Below, piece by piece: positions 21,229-29,520 of a DNA stretch of 64,000 nt; within the stretch, counting starts at the first letter, position 1, and each line of letters starts with the position of its first letter. The DNA comes from Ostrinia nubilalis. Taxonomy: Eukaryota > Arthropoda > Insecta > Lepidoptera > Crambidae. The position numbers were made by a program, and so were the translations under genes. The notes beneath the pieces are model-generated. The model was not told where the DNA came from and did not search any database. It was given only the letters and a program-made list of their open reading frames with translations. The stretch lies in assembly GCF_963855985.1 (NCBI RefSeq), contig NC_087099.1, positions 11,934,001 through 11,998,000 of the forward strand, given 5' to 3'.

Positions 21229-21335
21229 CACCATCTTACACTAACTTTAACAAACGTCAAAAGTTAGACGAATTTTATACAAAAACACCGGTTTTGGTTA
21301 CAGTTCCGGTTAAAATAAGATAGTGCAAATTAGCC
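21229..21335 (+). mobile_element. MITE family A
   Basis: Ends GGCTCGGTTGCACCATC and GATAGTGCAAATTAGCC. TTA precedes the left end. Confidence 0.65.
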
Positions 21336-21522
21336 TGGACGAAGCACACTTATCAACCCGGAAACCGATCGTAACCATATCAACTCAAGAAAATCAGTAT
21401 TTTCTGTATAAAACTCCATACTACAACACACACTTAACCGCACCGTAACGTAAACGCCTCGCCTCGCGGTTGACAGCGCGGCGAAAGACGGTACGATTTT
21501 TCAGTTAATAAGTGTTCATCTA

Positions 21523-21738
21523 CACTAACATTATAAAGAGGAAAACTTTGTTTGTTTGTTTGGTTGTAATGAATAGGCTCAAAAACTACTGGACCGTTTT
21601 TAAAAATTCTTTCACCATTCGAAGGCTACATTATCCACGAGTAACATAGGCTAAATTTTATTTTGGAAAAAAATAGGGTTCCGTAAAATATGTAAATAAT
21701 GTAGTCCACGCGCGCGAAGCCGCGGGCGGAAAGCTAGT
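21523..21738 (+). mobile_element. Helitron/MINE-like repeat
   Basis: Starts near TCTACACTAACATTATAAAG, with CAAAAACTACTGGACCGTTT inside, and ends GAAGCCGCGGGCGGAAAGCTAGT. The CTAG terminus preceded by a GC-rich potential hairpin fits Helitron 3' ends. Confidence 0.55.
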
Positions 21739-22194
21739 ATAGAATATTTTAACTATATTTTGTTCTTAAATCAGCTTTATTTAAGCTTTATTTAAGCTTT
21801 ATTTAAGCTTTTTACTAAACTATGACAGCCCGCGTCGCTGTGATTGATACGTGTTATCGGTTTACCCTATTATCTGGTCGACTGGGCATTCCTATGAATT
21901 TACGACAAAAATAAGTGTGAGACTTTGGCTTCATGAGAAAGCTTTTGTAAATATTCCCTTAGAGATATCGAGTCTTTTAATCTAGTTATTAAAAGCAAAT
22001 AGGCTTATTTATTTTGTGTGCTGTTGAATAGTACAAGTTTTCATTTTTAAAAAATATCATTCTTATACTGAATCTCTTCTCTTCTTGGGTGTAAGTATCT
22101 ACTATATTTATTTATTCTACTCATCTGAACTACTTTTGGATTCATGAAATCTATATTAATCCGTAATTTTTATTTCACGAAAATTGTTAGTTCT

Positions 22195-22312
22195 GGCTGT
22201 GTTACACTACCTAACTTTGACCGTAGCTATAACGATAACTGGTGGTTTTTGTATAGAGTTTGACAGATTTTTGACGTTTATTAAAGTCAAAGTAAGATGG
22301 TGCAACCTAGCC
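22195..22312 (+). mobile_element. MITE family A
   Basis: Begins GGCTGTGTTACACTACCTAA and ends GATGGTGCAACCTAGCC. A short (AAGT)n run follows directly. Confidence 0.75.
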
Positions 22313-22448
22313 TAAGTAAGTAAGTAAGTATAGGTACTGTGGTGGACTGCAGTGGACTGTATGCGTTTGTGTGTGTTCGAGAGCGCTGACCGGACGATGA
22401 TGACTGCCGTTGAGAGCTTGCCCTTACTATGTCAGGCGTAGTAGGTGC

Positions 22449-22613
22449 TACTTGCAGGAATAAAACCACTATTTCACTTGCTGAGACTTCTCGCGTTTAT
22501 TATTCGCTTCCTTTTCTCAGTTCTTGCTTCTTCAGATCACTTGTTGCTTGGAGCACTTGTTCTCTGAACTGAACACAACATAACAACACAACTAAACTCA
22601 AACTTGTCTCCCG
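22449..22613 (-). mobile_element. possible LTR, downstream part (split by jockey)
   Basis: Read on the - strand, this and 28234-28574 form one block: a TATAAATA box (28249-28256), a GC palindrome CGGAGCGAGGCGCTCCG, then AATAAA signals near 22496. That is the order U3-R-U5 of a retroviral-type LTR. The termini are not settled. GGTGC (22444-22448) and GGTAC (28575-28579) could be an imperfect 5-bp duplication, but the ends are not TG..CA. Confidence 0.4.
22602..22613. repeat. target-site duplication of jockey element, 3' side
   Basis: ACTTGTCTCCCG, identical to 28222-28233. It marks the exact ends of the retrotransposon. Confidence 0.93.
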
Positions 22614-22984
22614 TTTTTTTTTTTTTTTTTTTTTTTGAAGGGACGCGCGCTGGTAGCTTGAGGAGCTTTTCCAGCTTCACCGGGCAGAGTGGCGAGTACA
22701 GAAGGTACTCTAGCCGTTTGGCGATCGTCGGTGCGCGTGCCGACGAGGCCGAGTGTGGGCTTCGCGAAGCGAAGCCCAGGCTCGTCCGCGTCGGTCGCAG
22801 ACCGACGTTCGCGATCGGGCCGTATCGAGCGCATAAGGCGCCCGATCAGTGGCGAACCCAACTAGAGGGTTGCCCACCGCGGTGTTGGACCAAAGTCCAG
22901 CCTACGGCGGGCTCACTCTAGTGGGCCCGATCGAAGGGACTACGGACGCGGCCTGAGGGCGCCACGGTAGGCTCGGACCTCGGC

Positions 22985-25921
22985 TCAGGCCGTGTCCGGG
23001 GGACGGATAGGGGAGAACCGGCCCGGTACATGTCTGTACCGTCCGAAATGGAAAGCAGGGCCTCGTACTCGCCGGCGAGTACGGTGTAACGAGCTACTGT
23101 GTTGTGGAGTAGTTGGCGTGCTTAAGGCAGTGATGTCTGTGTTCAGAAATTCGGTAATAGGATCGTCCGGGTCGTCTAGGACATGCCTAGGTCGTCGGTA
23201 TTGGGCAGCGACATCTTTCTGGGGTGTATACGTGGCGGCGCTAACGATAAGAGGGTTCTTGTGGTTGATCGCTTTATCAAAGTAGCGGCGAGAGGCTTCT
23301 TTCATAAAGTGATCAATCGATGGGATCTCGAAATCTCTATGGAGATTCGTATTACGCACGAACCACGGGGCATCCGCGGCTCGGCGTAAGAATTTGTTTT
23401 GGAGGGTCTGGAATTTCTTAAGGTCTGTGCAGGAAGTGTGAGCAAACACCGGACTGGCGTAAGTCAACACTGGACGGATGCAGGTTTTGTAAATTGTCAA
23501 CTTATTTCTAAGTGACAATTTACTTTTCCTTCCAACTAGGTGGTAGAGTCGGTGGATGTAGTGGTTCGCACGGCTCAAGACGCGTCTGAGGTGCGGAGCG
23601 AACGATAATCTCTGGTCGAGAGTGACACCTAAGTACTTGGCCTCACTTTTCCAAGGAATAGTTTGGTCAAATAAGGTGAGATGGGTGGGGACATTAGGAC
23701 GAGTGCGAACCGGAGGACGTTTCGCAGACAAAGCCCTAGAAAAGTACACTGCTGCACTTTTTTCGGGATTTACCTCGATACGCCACTTCCTGAACCATTC
23801 GCCTAATTGTGTGACTGCGCGTTGGAGCGCCAAGATGACGTAATTCCGATTACGTCCGGACTTGTAGAGTGCGGTGTCGTCCGCAAAGAGGGCTAAATCC
23901 GTATTCGGATATTTGGGGACATCATTGACGTACAATGAAAAGAGGATGGGCGAGAGCACGGAGCCCTGGGGGACTCCGGCTCTTATGGGGCGGGGGGAGG
24001 AGAGGGAGCCATCTACTCGGTAACGAAAGGTGCGATTCGATAAAAAGTCACGTAAGATGTGCACGAGACTGTCCGGCACACCGAGTTCGTAAAGCTTGTA
24101 AATCAAGCCATTGTGCCAGACTTTATCGAATGCCTTCGCTACGTCGAAGAATAGCACTCCTGTCCCTACGGGTGGCTTAGCAGTGAGGCCGCTAAGTATG
24201 TGCTCCGTTAAGCGGTGCACCTGTTGTACGCAGGAATGTGAGGCGCGGAAGCCAAACTGTTCGTTTATTAAGAGATTATTAGAAAAAACATAATCTCTTA
24301 ATCGAGAGACAATTATACGTTCGTATAACTTACCCATGGTCTTTAAGAGACTGATGGGTCTGTAGCTTGTGGGGTCAGTCAGTTTCTTACCGGGCTTCGG
24401 GATGCCAATGACTTCTGCCTCTTTCCACGCGTCGGGAAAGATGCAGTGAGACATGGCCGCGTTGAAAATAGCAACCAAGAAGTATACTAGGGGGGCGGGC
24501 AGGGCGCGTAAGACTCTATTAGAGATACGGTCCGGGCCGGGGGCTTTGTTGGGACGGAAACCTTTGATTATCGTTCGCACCTCGTCGACGTTGGTCGGGT
24601 CTAGGGTTGTGGTCGGAGGGAGGGCGGCTCTACGTTCGACTTCGCTGTCCACCATGCGGAGGTGGGCAGAGTCTACTGGGAGGGTACTGGGGGAGCACTG
24701 TGCTTCTAGACTGTCGGCTAGACATTCGGCTTTGGCGTCGTCGTCAAACGCAAGCGTTTGATCGGGACGTAAAAGCGGTGGCGTGGACGCTACGGTGTCA
24801 GACTTAAATGCTCTCGTCAACTTCCAATAGGCTTGGTGAGATGGCGAGATTTCTTTAAGTAGATCATCCCACTGATTGTTACGGAGTTCCGCAATACGAG
24901 CCTTGACAGCGCGCTGTAAGGAACGTAGGCGGACTCTGTTTTCCTCGGTTGGATAAGCGTCATAATCGCGAGTGGCTGTGTTCTTTGCCCTCAATAGTTC
25001 TCGCGCGTCGTCCGGCAACCTGAGACGGTGGTTAGCCATCGCAGGCACTTGCCTAGACGAGTCGCCGATGGCGACCGAGATGTGACTAGTGAGCGCATCG
25101 ATCGCGTGAATAGTTTCGTGAGGCGAAACTATATCGTCGGGGATTGAGGACAGTTGTGGGCTCTGACAGTTCCCAAGTTTTACCTTGAGTTTGTCCCAGT
25201 CCACAATTGTCTTTATAGTGGGTGTAGACTCAGGAGAGCCTAGTTGTAGTATGACCGGGCGATGGTCAGAAGTGAGCGCGTGCATGGTTTCTATAGAGTG
25301 TAGGCGGAGGCCTATATTCTTTAGAATTGCCATGTCCAGAATGTCGGGCCGATGCTCAACATTGTAAGGATAGTGAGTGGGCGTCATAGGGACTAAGATG
25401 TCAAAGATGAGTTCCTCAGAGAGTTCGCTCAACATGTTGCCATTGGCAGTGGATGTTACGCAACCCCAATGAGTGTGTTTGCTATTAAAGTCGCCGCCAA
25501 GAATGACTGCACTATTCATAGCAAACAGGGCCTGAAAGTCGCTCCTTAAGGGAGTCTTGTTCGGGGAGAGGTAAACCGAGCCGATGAGGATGGGCTCGTG
25601 TCCAGTCATGGCTAGCCGACAGAGTGAGACTTCTAGGTTAGAGAGAGAAGGGGGATCGACTAAAGCACAGTGCAGAGAACGCTTATAATAAATAAGCGTG
25701 CCGCCGCCACGTGTGGGCCTATCGTGTCTAATGATATTGTAGTTCGCTATCCTAGGATTGCGAATAGAGGGTGTTAGGAGGGTCTCTTGAACCAGAAAGA
25801 TGTCGACCTGGTGGTCGGTAAGGAACTGAGTAACCTCGTCCTTCTGCTGTCTAAGACCGTTAGCGTTGAAAAAAGCTAAGGTGATTGACCGGGGTTTGAT
25901 CCTAGCGGTGGGATTAGCCAT
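22985..25921 (-). CDS. jockey-type ORF2, endonuclease-reverse transcriptase
   Basis: The open frame begins upstream at 25954 (989 codons), but the preferred start is the ATG at 25921 (MANPTARIKP..., 978 codons), because it overlaps the ORF1 stop as TAATG. The N-terminal AP endonuclease has FFNANGL, VQETLL, GGDFNSKHTHWG and SDHRPVIL. It nicks target DNA for target-primed reverse transcription. The RT domain follows with NKAPGPD, SYRPISLL, FFDVAKAFDKVWH, GVPQGSVLSPILF and the catalytic FADDTALY, then the thumb with KYLGVTLD. There is no RNase H domain, as expected for jockey-clade elements. The C-terminal segment (TSCTDLKKFQTLQNKFLRRA) is also typical. Nothing is broken in the frame. Confidence 0.95.
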   Translation of the reverse strand: MANPTARIKPRSITLAFFNANGLRQQKDEVTQFLTDHQVDIFLVQETLLTPSIRNPRIANYNIIRHDRPTRGGGTLIYYKRSLHCALVDPPSLSNLEVSLCRLAMTGHEPILIGSVYLSPNKTPLRSDFQALFAMNSAVILGGDFNSKHTHWGCVTSTANGNMLSELSEELIFDILVPMTPTHYPYNVEHRPDILDMAILKNIGLRLHSIETMHALTSDHRPVILQLGSPESTPTIKTIVDWDKLKVKLGNCQSPQLSSIPDDIVSPHETIHAIDALTSHISVAIGDSSRQVPAMANHRLRLPDDARELLRAKNTATRDYDAYPTEENRVRLRSLQRAVKARIAELRNNQWDDLLKEISPSHQAYWKLTRAFKSDTVASTPPLLRPDQTLAFDDDAKAECLADSLEAQCSPSTLPVDSAHLRMVDSEVERRAALPPTTTLDPTNVDEVRTIIKGFRPNKAPGPDRISNRVLRALPAPLVYFLVAIFNAAMSHCIFPDAWKEAEVIGIPKPGKKLTDPTSYRPISLLKTMGKLYERIIVSRLRDYVFSNNLLINEQFGFRASHSCVQQVHRLTEHILSGLTAKPPVGTGVLFFDVAKAFDKVWHNGLIYKLYELGVPDSLVHILRDFLSNRTFRYRVDGSLSSPRPIRAGVPQGSVLSPILFSLYVNDVPKYPNTDLALFADDTALYKSGRNRNYVILALQRAVTQLGEWFRKWRIEVNPEKSAAVYFSRALSAKRPPVRTRPNVPTHLTLFDQTIPWKSEAKYLGVTLDQRLSFAPHLRRVLSRANHYIHRLYHLVGRKSKLSLRNKLTIYKTCIRPVLTYASPVFAHTSCTDLKKFQTLQNKFLRRAADAPWFVRNTNLHRDFEIPSIDHFMKEASRRYFDKAINHKNPLIVSAATYTPQKDVAAQYRRPRHVLDDPDDPITEFLNTDITALSTPTTPQHSSSLHRTRRRVRGPAFHFGRYRHVPGRFSPIRPPDTA

Positions 25922-27522
25922 TACGGAGCGTGGAAAGAGGAGATAGCGTAGCAAAAGTCTACGTGTTCGGCGAGGATAGATAACCTATCCATGATGTTGC
26001 CTTCGCCATTAGTCGCGCGCAGTTTTGCGGCGATCACAAACATCTCGCCGACATTAATTTGGCCAAAGAAGTCTCTGACCAACTTAATGTCAGCCGCAGG
26101 TGAATGTGAAGGCTGGGGCTTGGCCTGAGGGGCCGGGACTTTGTGGGCTGGTGCCTTAGGGGCAGGGGGACTTGGGTTAGGCGCCTGTTGGGTAGGTGCC
26201 TTTGGCGTAGCCTTAGGGGCTGGGTGGGGTTGAGGAGCCTGCTGGAGCGCGGGTGGGGCCACAGCTGTTTGGGTGGGTGTGGGAGTAAGGCTGGCAGCCT
26301 GGGTGTAGGCCAGAGGCCTAGCCCAAGCATTGGGCCTGTTGGGGCGGAGGCTAGGAGCCTCACTTGCTACCGCAAAGTTGCGAGTAGCATTGATCTGCCT
26401 GGGGGCAGAGGGGATGGGGGCACGCGGCTGAGTGCGTGGAGCCCGGGGACAACCGCGATAATTCGCAGGATGACCCTGGCTACCACACAGTATGCAGCTC
26501 GGTGGTTCGGTGGCTGTGGCCTTGTCACGGACACAGTCGGCTGTGCCGTGATCGCCTAGGCACTTGACGCACCTAGGACGGGCGTGACAATTACGGGCAG
26601 CGTGCCCGTAATGTTGACAGCGGTGGCACTGGCCGGGAGCGCCGCGCTTTCGGGGTGGCTCAACTTTGAGCCCGGATATGAAGCAAACCGTTTTCAAATT
26701 GAAAATCGATTTCGCTTCGTTGGAATAGTCCAAGACTACTTGGACAAGGTCAAATGGTTCACGTGTACGAGTCCTGTACAGACGGTGAACCTGTTTGACG
26801 GGAAAGTTTTGTGCCTTGAGGTCGGCCAAGATGGAGGCGGAGTCTAGCTCCTTGGGAAGGCCACGGATAACAACCCGCAGCTCCCTTTCCTCCTCGCGAG
26901 GGAAGGTATGATAACCGATACGGTTTTCATCTAGGAACCGTGTTAGGGCTCGGTGCTCGTCCGAGGTGGACAAGGACACCTTAATGCCTACGTTGCACGA
27001 CTTAGCGTGCGAGAAATTGATGTGACGCTCCTTGAGCGCGCCGGAAATCTTGTTCCAGGACGCCTTGTCCTGGACAAAGACTGGGGGGACTCTGGTAGTC
27101 CGCCCGGTGCTCGACTGCGAGCCGGAGGGCTGGGAAGATTGCGAGGGCTGAGAGAGGCCCGAGTTGGCCTTCAGCGCCTTCGCAGGGGGGGAAGGAGGGG
27201 GAGAGGCCGCGGATTTGCGGGTCCTCTTCGGACGACTGACGGTAGTGAAGCCACCGTCATCTGCGTCTGAGACAGAGTCACATTCCATGTCCCTACTGGG
27301 GGCATGGGATTGGTGCTCTATGACAATAGAGTGGTCGTTCGTGAGCGGGATTGGTAGCGGGGCCGAGTTAGGATCGCACATGGCGTCCTCGGGACATGAC
27401 GGGGAAGCAGGCTCCTCATATACGGAGCTTGCGAGGGATTTTGCCCGTATGTGGGCTTTAAACCCGGAGAGGACCTCCGGGTGAGTGGCCCGGAGGAACT
27501 TTAGGAGTTCCTCCGTGTCCAT
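25921..27522 (-). CDS. jockey-type ORF1, gag-like nucleic-acid-binding protein
   Basis: The open frame spans 25921-27633. The ATG at 27522 (context GCCATGG, protein MDTEELLKFLRATHPEVL...) is preferred over the upstream start; it gives 533 residues. In order: a Ser/Pro-rich linker, a PRE_C2HC-type domain (ELRVVIRGLPKELDSASILA... through YSNEAKSIFNLK), three zinc knuckles (CHRCQHYGHAARNC, CVKCLGDHGTADC, CILCGSQGHPANYRGC) and a Pro/Ala/Gln-rich tail with repeats of the type PTQQAPNPSPPAPKAPA. The protein coats element RNA and guides it to the nucleus. Its TAA stop shares a base with the ORF2 ATG. Confidence 0.93.
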   Translation of the reverse strand: MDTEELLKFLRATHPEVLSGFKAHIRAKSLASSVYEEPASPSCPEDAMCDPNSAPLPIPLTNDHSIVIEHQSHAPSRDMECDSVSDADDGGFTTVSRPKRTRKSAASPPPSPPAKALKANSGLSQPSQSSQPSGSQSSTGRTTRVPPVFVQDKASWNKISGALKERHINFSHAKSCNVGIKVSLSTSDEHRALTRFLDENRIGYHTFPREEERELRVVIRGLPKELDSASILADLKAQNFPVKQVHRLYRTRTREPFDLVQVVLDYSNEAKSIFNLKTVCFISGLKVEPPRKRGAPGQCHRCQHYGHAARNCHARPRCVKCLGDHGTADCVRDKATATEPPSCILCGSQGHPANYRGCPRAPRTQPRAPIPSAPRQINATRNFAVASEAPSLRPNRPNAWARPLAYTQAASLTPTPTQTAVAPPALQQAPQPHPAPKATPKAPTQQAPNPSPPAPKAPAHKVPAPQAKPQPSHSPAADIKLVRDFFGQINVGEMFVIAAKLRATNGEGNIMDRLSILAEHVDFCYAISSFHAP

Positions 27523-28221
27523 GGCATGGAGTTGAGATTCGCGACGCGTGAATCTACACCGGTTCGCAAGTCGCAACCACCGAGAAGAGCCGGCAAGAAA
27601 CTCGGTGGTTATAGCGGTGTGTAAGTCCCGCACAGTCGGTGTAAACTGAGCGGGGTGTGTCGGAAAAGTGTGCCCTAGCCAATGTAACTACGCCGCAACG
27701 TAGCAACGCCGCGACGTAGGGTGAGTACCTACTCCTAGCAGTCCTTCAGGAGGGCCCCGGTCGTAAAAACAACCAGGGATACGCTCCTTCAGGGATGGAA
27801 AGTAGGGAGGGGTAGGGGGGGTCACGCCCGGCAGTGAAAAGACTGTGAAACCGAGTGTCTCAAGGGCGAGGAGGAACGCCTCACCCTCTCAAACGTGCCT
27901 TCCAGGAGGCCAAGGTTCACAGCCTAATATACCGGTGGCGGCAGGAAATTTCAGCGCCTTGAAAAAGGCACTGTCGGTCGCTCCCAATCGAACCGAACCG
28001 CCTTTAGAAAGGCGTTTAACTACGCTTGTTCGTTATCACCGTTAGGTATCCCAAGCGCAGCCGCGGGCAAGCCACGTAATTGTGACAAAACACCACAGAA
28101 ACAAGACTCGCAGAGCGAGGGCGATAAGCTCGAGGAACTCGGAGCGCAGCGCATGCGAGCGGGCGGGCGAGGCGGAGCGCACGTCCGTACCGTGCGAGCG
28201 ATGCGAAGCGAATAGTGTGTC
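27523..28221 (-). promoter_or_regulatory. 5' leader and presumed internal promoter of jockey element
   Basis: About 700 bp of GC-rich leader between the element's first base (28221; 5' GACACACTATTCGCTTCGCA) and the ORF1 start. LINEs of this clade carry an internal promoter here; no specific core motif could be assigned. Confidence 0.55.
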
Positions 28222-28233
28222 ACTTGTCTCCCG
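28222..28233. repeat. target-site duplication of jockey element, 5' side
   Basis: ACTTGTCTCCCG, identical to 22602-22613. Confidence 0.93.
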
Positions 28234-28574
28234 GAGCGCCTCGCTCCGTATTTATAGGGCCCCGGGCTATATCCATCCCTTTCTCTTCCGATATTCCTGT
28301 CTCTGTCTCTCATGTTCTGGACCATAGTTCTGGAATGTTCGAAGCGAGAGGTCCGATGTTGCCGTCCCGTTTCTTTTTCTCTCGAATATTCCAGAAGTGT
28401 GTGGAAGAGTAATTGATGTGCAAGTGAGATGACAGATAATGTGAGAAAGAGATGGAATGTTATTTATCTCTAATCGACTCTAATTGATTATTTTACAACA
28501 TTATCTGACTGTTAACGTTGCTAATCGATTCTAATTAATAAGTTAGCGTATTTTCTCGGTCGACGTCGCTAACA
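28234..28574 (-). mobile_element. possible LTR, upstream part (split by jockey)
   Basis: Carries TATAAATA on the - strand at 28249-28256 with CGGAGCGAGGCGCTCCG just downstream. Upstream lies an AT-rich segment with repeated TAATCGATTCTAATT / TAATCGACTCTAATT phrases. See the entry at 22449-22613. Confidence 0.4.
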
Positions 28575-28682
28575 GGTACAGTAATAAACTGACAACACAA
28601 CCTTATTCCAATAGCCACAAAGACTTGTTGCAAAATTATTGGCTACTTTGGGTATCACAACACAACTATTTACGCTGACTTT

Positions 28683-29335
28683 ACCTACAGCAGTGTACAT
28701 GGTCCTTAACACCGCCATCATGATGTTCCGATCATTACCTATCCAATATCAGAGACTAGTTGCGGCGCCATTTTCCGGTCGACTAGCGTCCCGGTCGAGT
28801 GGGATCGCTCTTAACACTAAACAAACAAAGCCTAATCTAGATTGACTAGACTGATCCAATAAAGTATTAGTTAAGTAAATACACGAGGCATTGCTGAACT
28901 AGTAAAATAAATTAACGTAAGGGTGTCGAAATTATTTCTGAACTACAAGTATTTATTTAGTTGAACAGAAAACGCAGCGTGAGACGTCCACCCTCAAGCG
29001 GATCGATGACTTCATAAAGGTGGCAGGAAGGCGCTAGATTCAGGCCTCTACTCAGCAGTAGACGTCCTGTGGCTGAAATAATGATGATAGTTAGTTATAT
29101 TTGCAGAGCAAACGAATACCGCACTTAGCCTCAAGATTGGGCCATTGTGCGCGATTTGTGGTTTATCTTCCTACTTCATGATGATGATGAACTGGTTTTT
29201 CATGGACCCTAATATACATCAGTGTATAGACGGACCTTAACACCACCGCATGACGACGATCCGATCCTTAACAATGATTATCTAAACAATTCCAAATCTA
29301 GATTGACTAAACTGAACCATTAAAGTATTGCTGAC
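28683..29335 (+). repeat. imperfect direct repeat pair
   Basis: 28683-28860 and 29215-29335 share GTCCTTAACACCGCC / GACCTTAACACCACCGC and AATCTAGATTGACTARACTG followed by AAAGTATT. The second copy lacks an internal segment. Confidence 0.6.
28972..29088 (+). mobile_element. RTE-type LINE 3' end, internally deleted
   Basis: AAAACGCAGCGTGAGACGTC through CATAAAGGTGGCAGGAAGGC to GACGTCCTGTGGCTGAAATA and ATGATG. The part coding for the TNRPLWKSL region is deleted. Confidence 0.7.
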
Positions 29336-29379
29336 TGTATTCGTAAAAGAAATGATTTTATGTAGGCAAGGATGGCATT

Positions 29380-29520
29380 TAAAACTTTCTTTTTTTAATA
29401 CTTAATGAGGAAGCTCTTGGCCTGTATCTCACCTGATGGTAAGTGATGATCAGGCCGAAGGTGGAAGCGAGCTTCACCCGGAATCCTCAACTACTTATAC
29501 GTAAAGGTTATGCGTAGGTC
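29380..29520 (+). repeat. dispersed lepidopteran-type repeat
   Basis: GGCCTGTATCTCACCTGATG then GTAAGTGATGATCAGGCC and GGAAGCGAGCTTCACC. I recognise this phrase as a common moth repeat; family name uncertain. Confidence 0.4.

Larger units (their letters stand above)
21082..21966 (+). repeat. pair of direct repeats about 735 bp apart
   Basis: 21082-21225 and 21817-21966 share ACTAAACTATGACAGC, GCGTCGCTGTGATTGATACG and TATCTGGTCGACTGGGCATT, with the order kept. A triple TTTATTTAAGC repeat precedes the second copy. MITE A and a Helitron-like repeat lie between them. Confidence 0.75.
22614..28221 (-). mobile_element. full-length jockey-clade LINE with intact ORFs
   Basis: 5608 bp on the - strand. 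It has a 5' leader of about 700 bp, ORF1 (gag-like, three CCHC knuckles), ORF2 (endonuclease plus RT), a short 3' UTR (22637-22984) and a 23-base poly(A), seen as T's at 22614-22636. It is flanked by a perfect 12-bp duplication ACTTGTCTCCCG (22602-22613 and 28222-28233). Both long ORFs are free of stops and frameshifts, so the insertion is young and possibly competent. It is much richer in GC than the surrounding DNA. Confidence 0.95.

Noticed and set aside
22604..22921. 105-codon ORF starting in the poly-T
   Set aside because: Its start is the LINE poly(A) read in reverse and the rest is antisense 3' UTR.
26143..26559. + strand ORF of 138 codons and its neighbours opposite the jockey ORFs
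   Set aside because: These are antisense shadows of the GC-rich, Pro/Ala-coding ORF1 and of ORF2.
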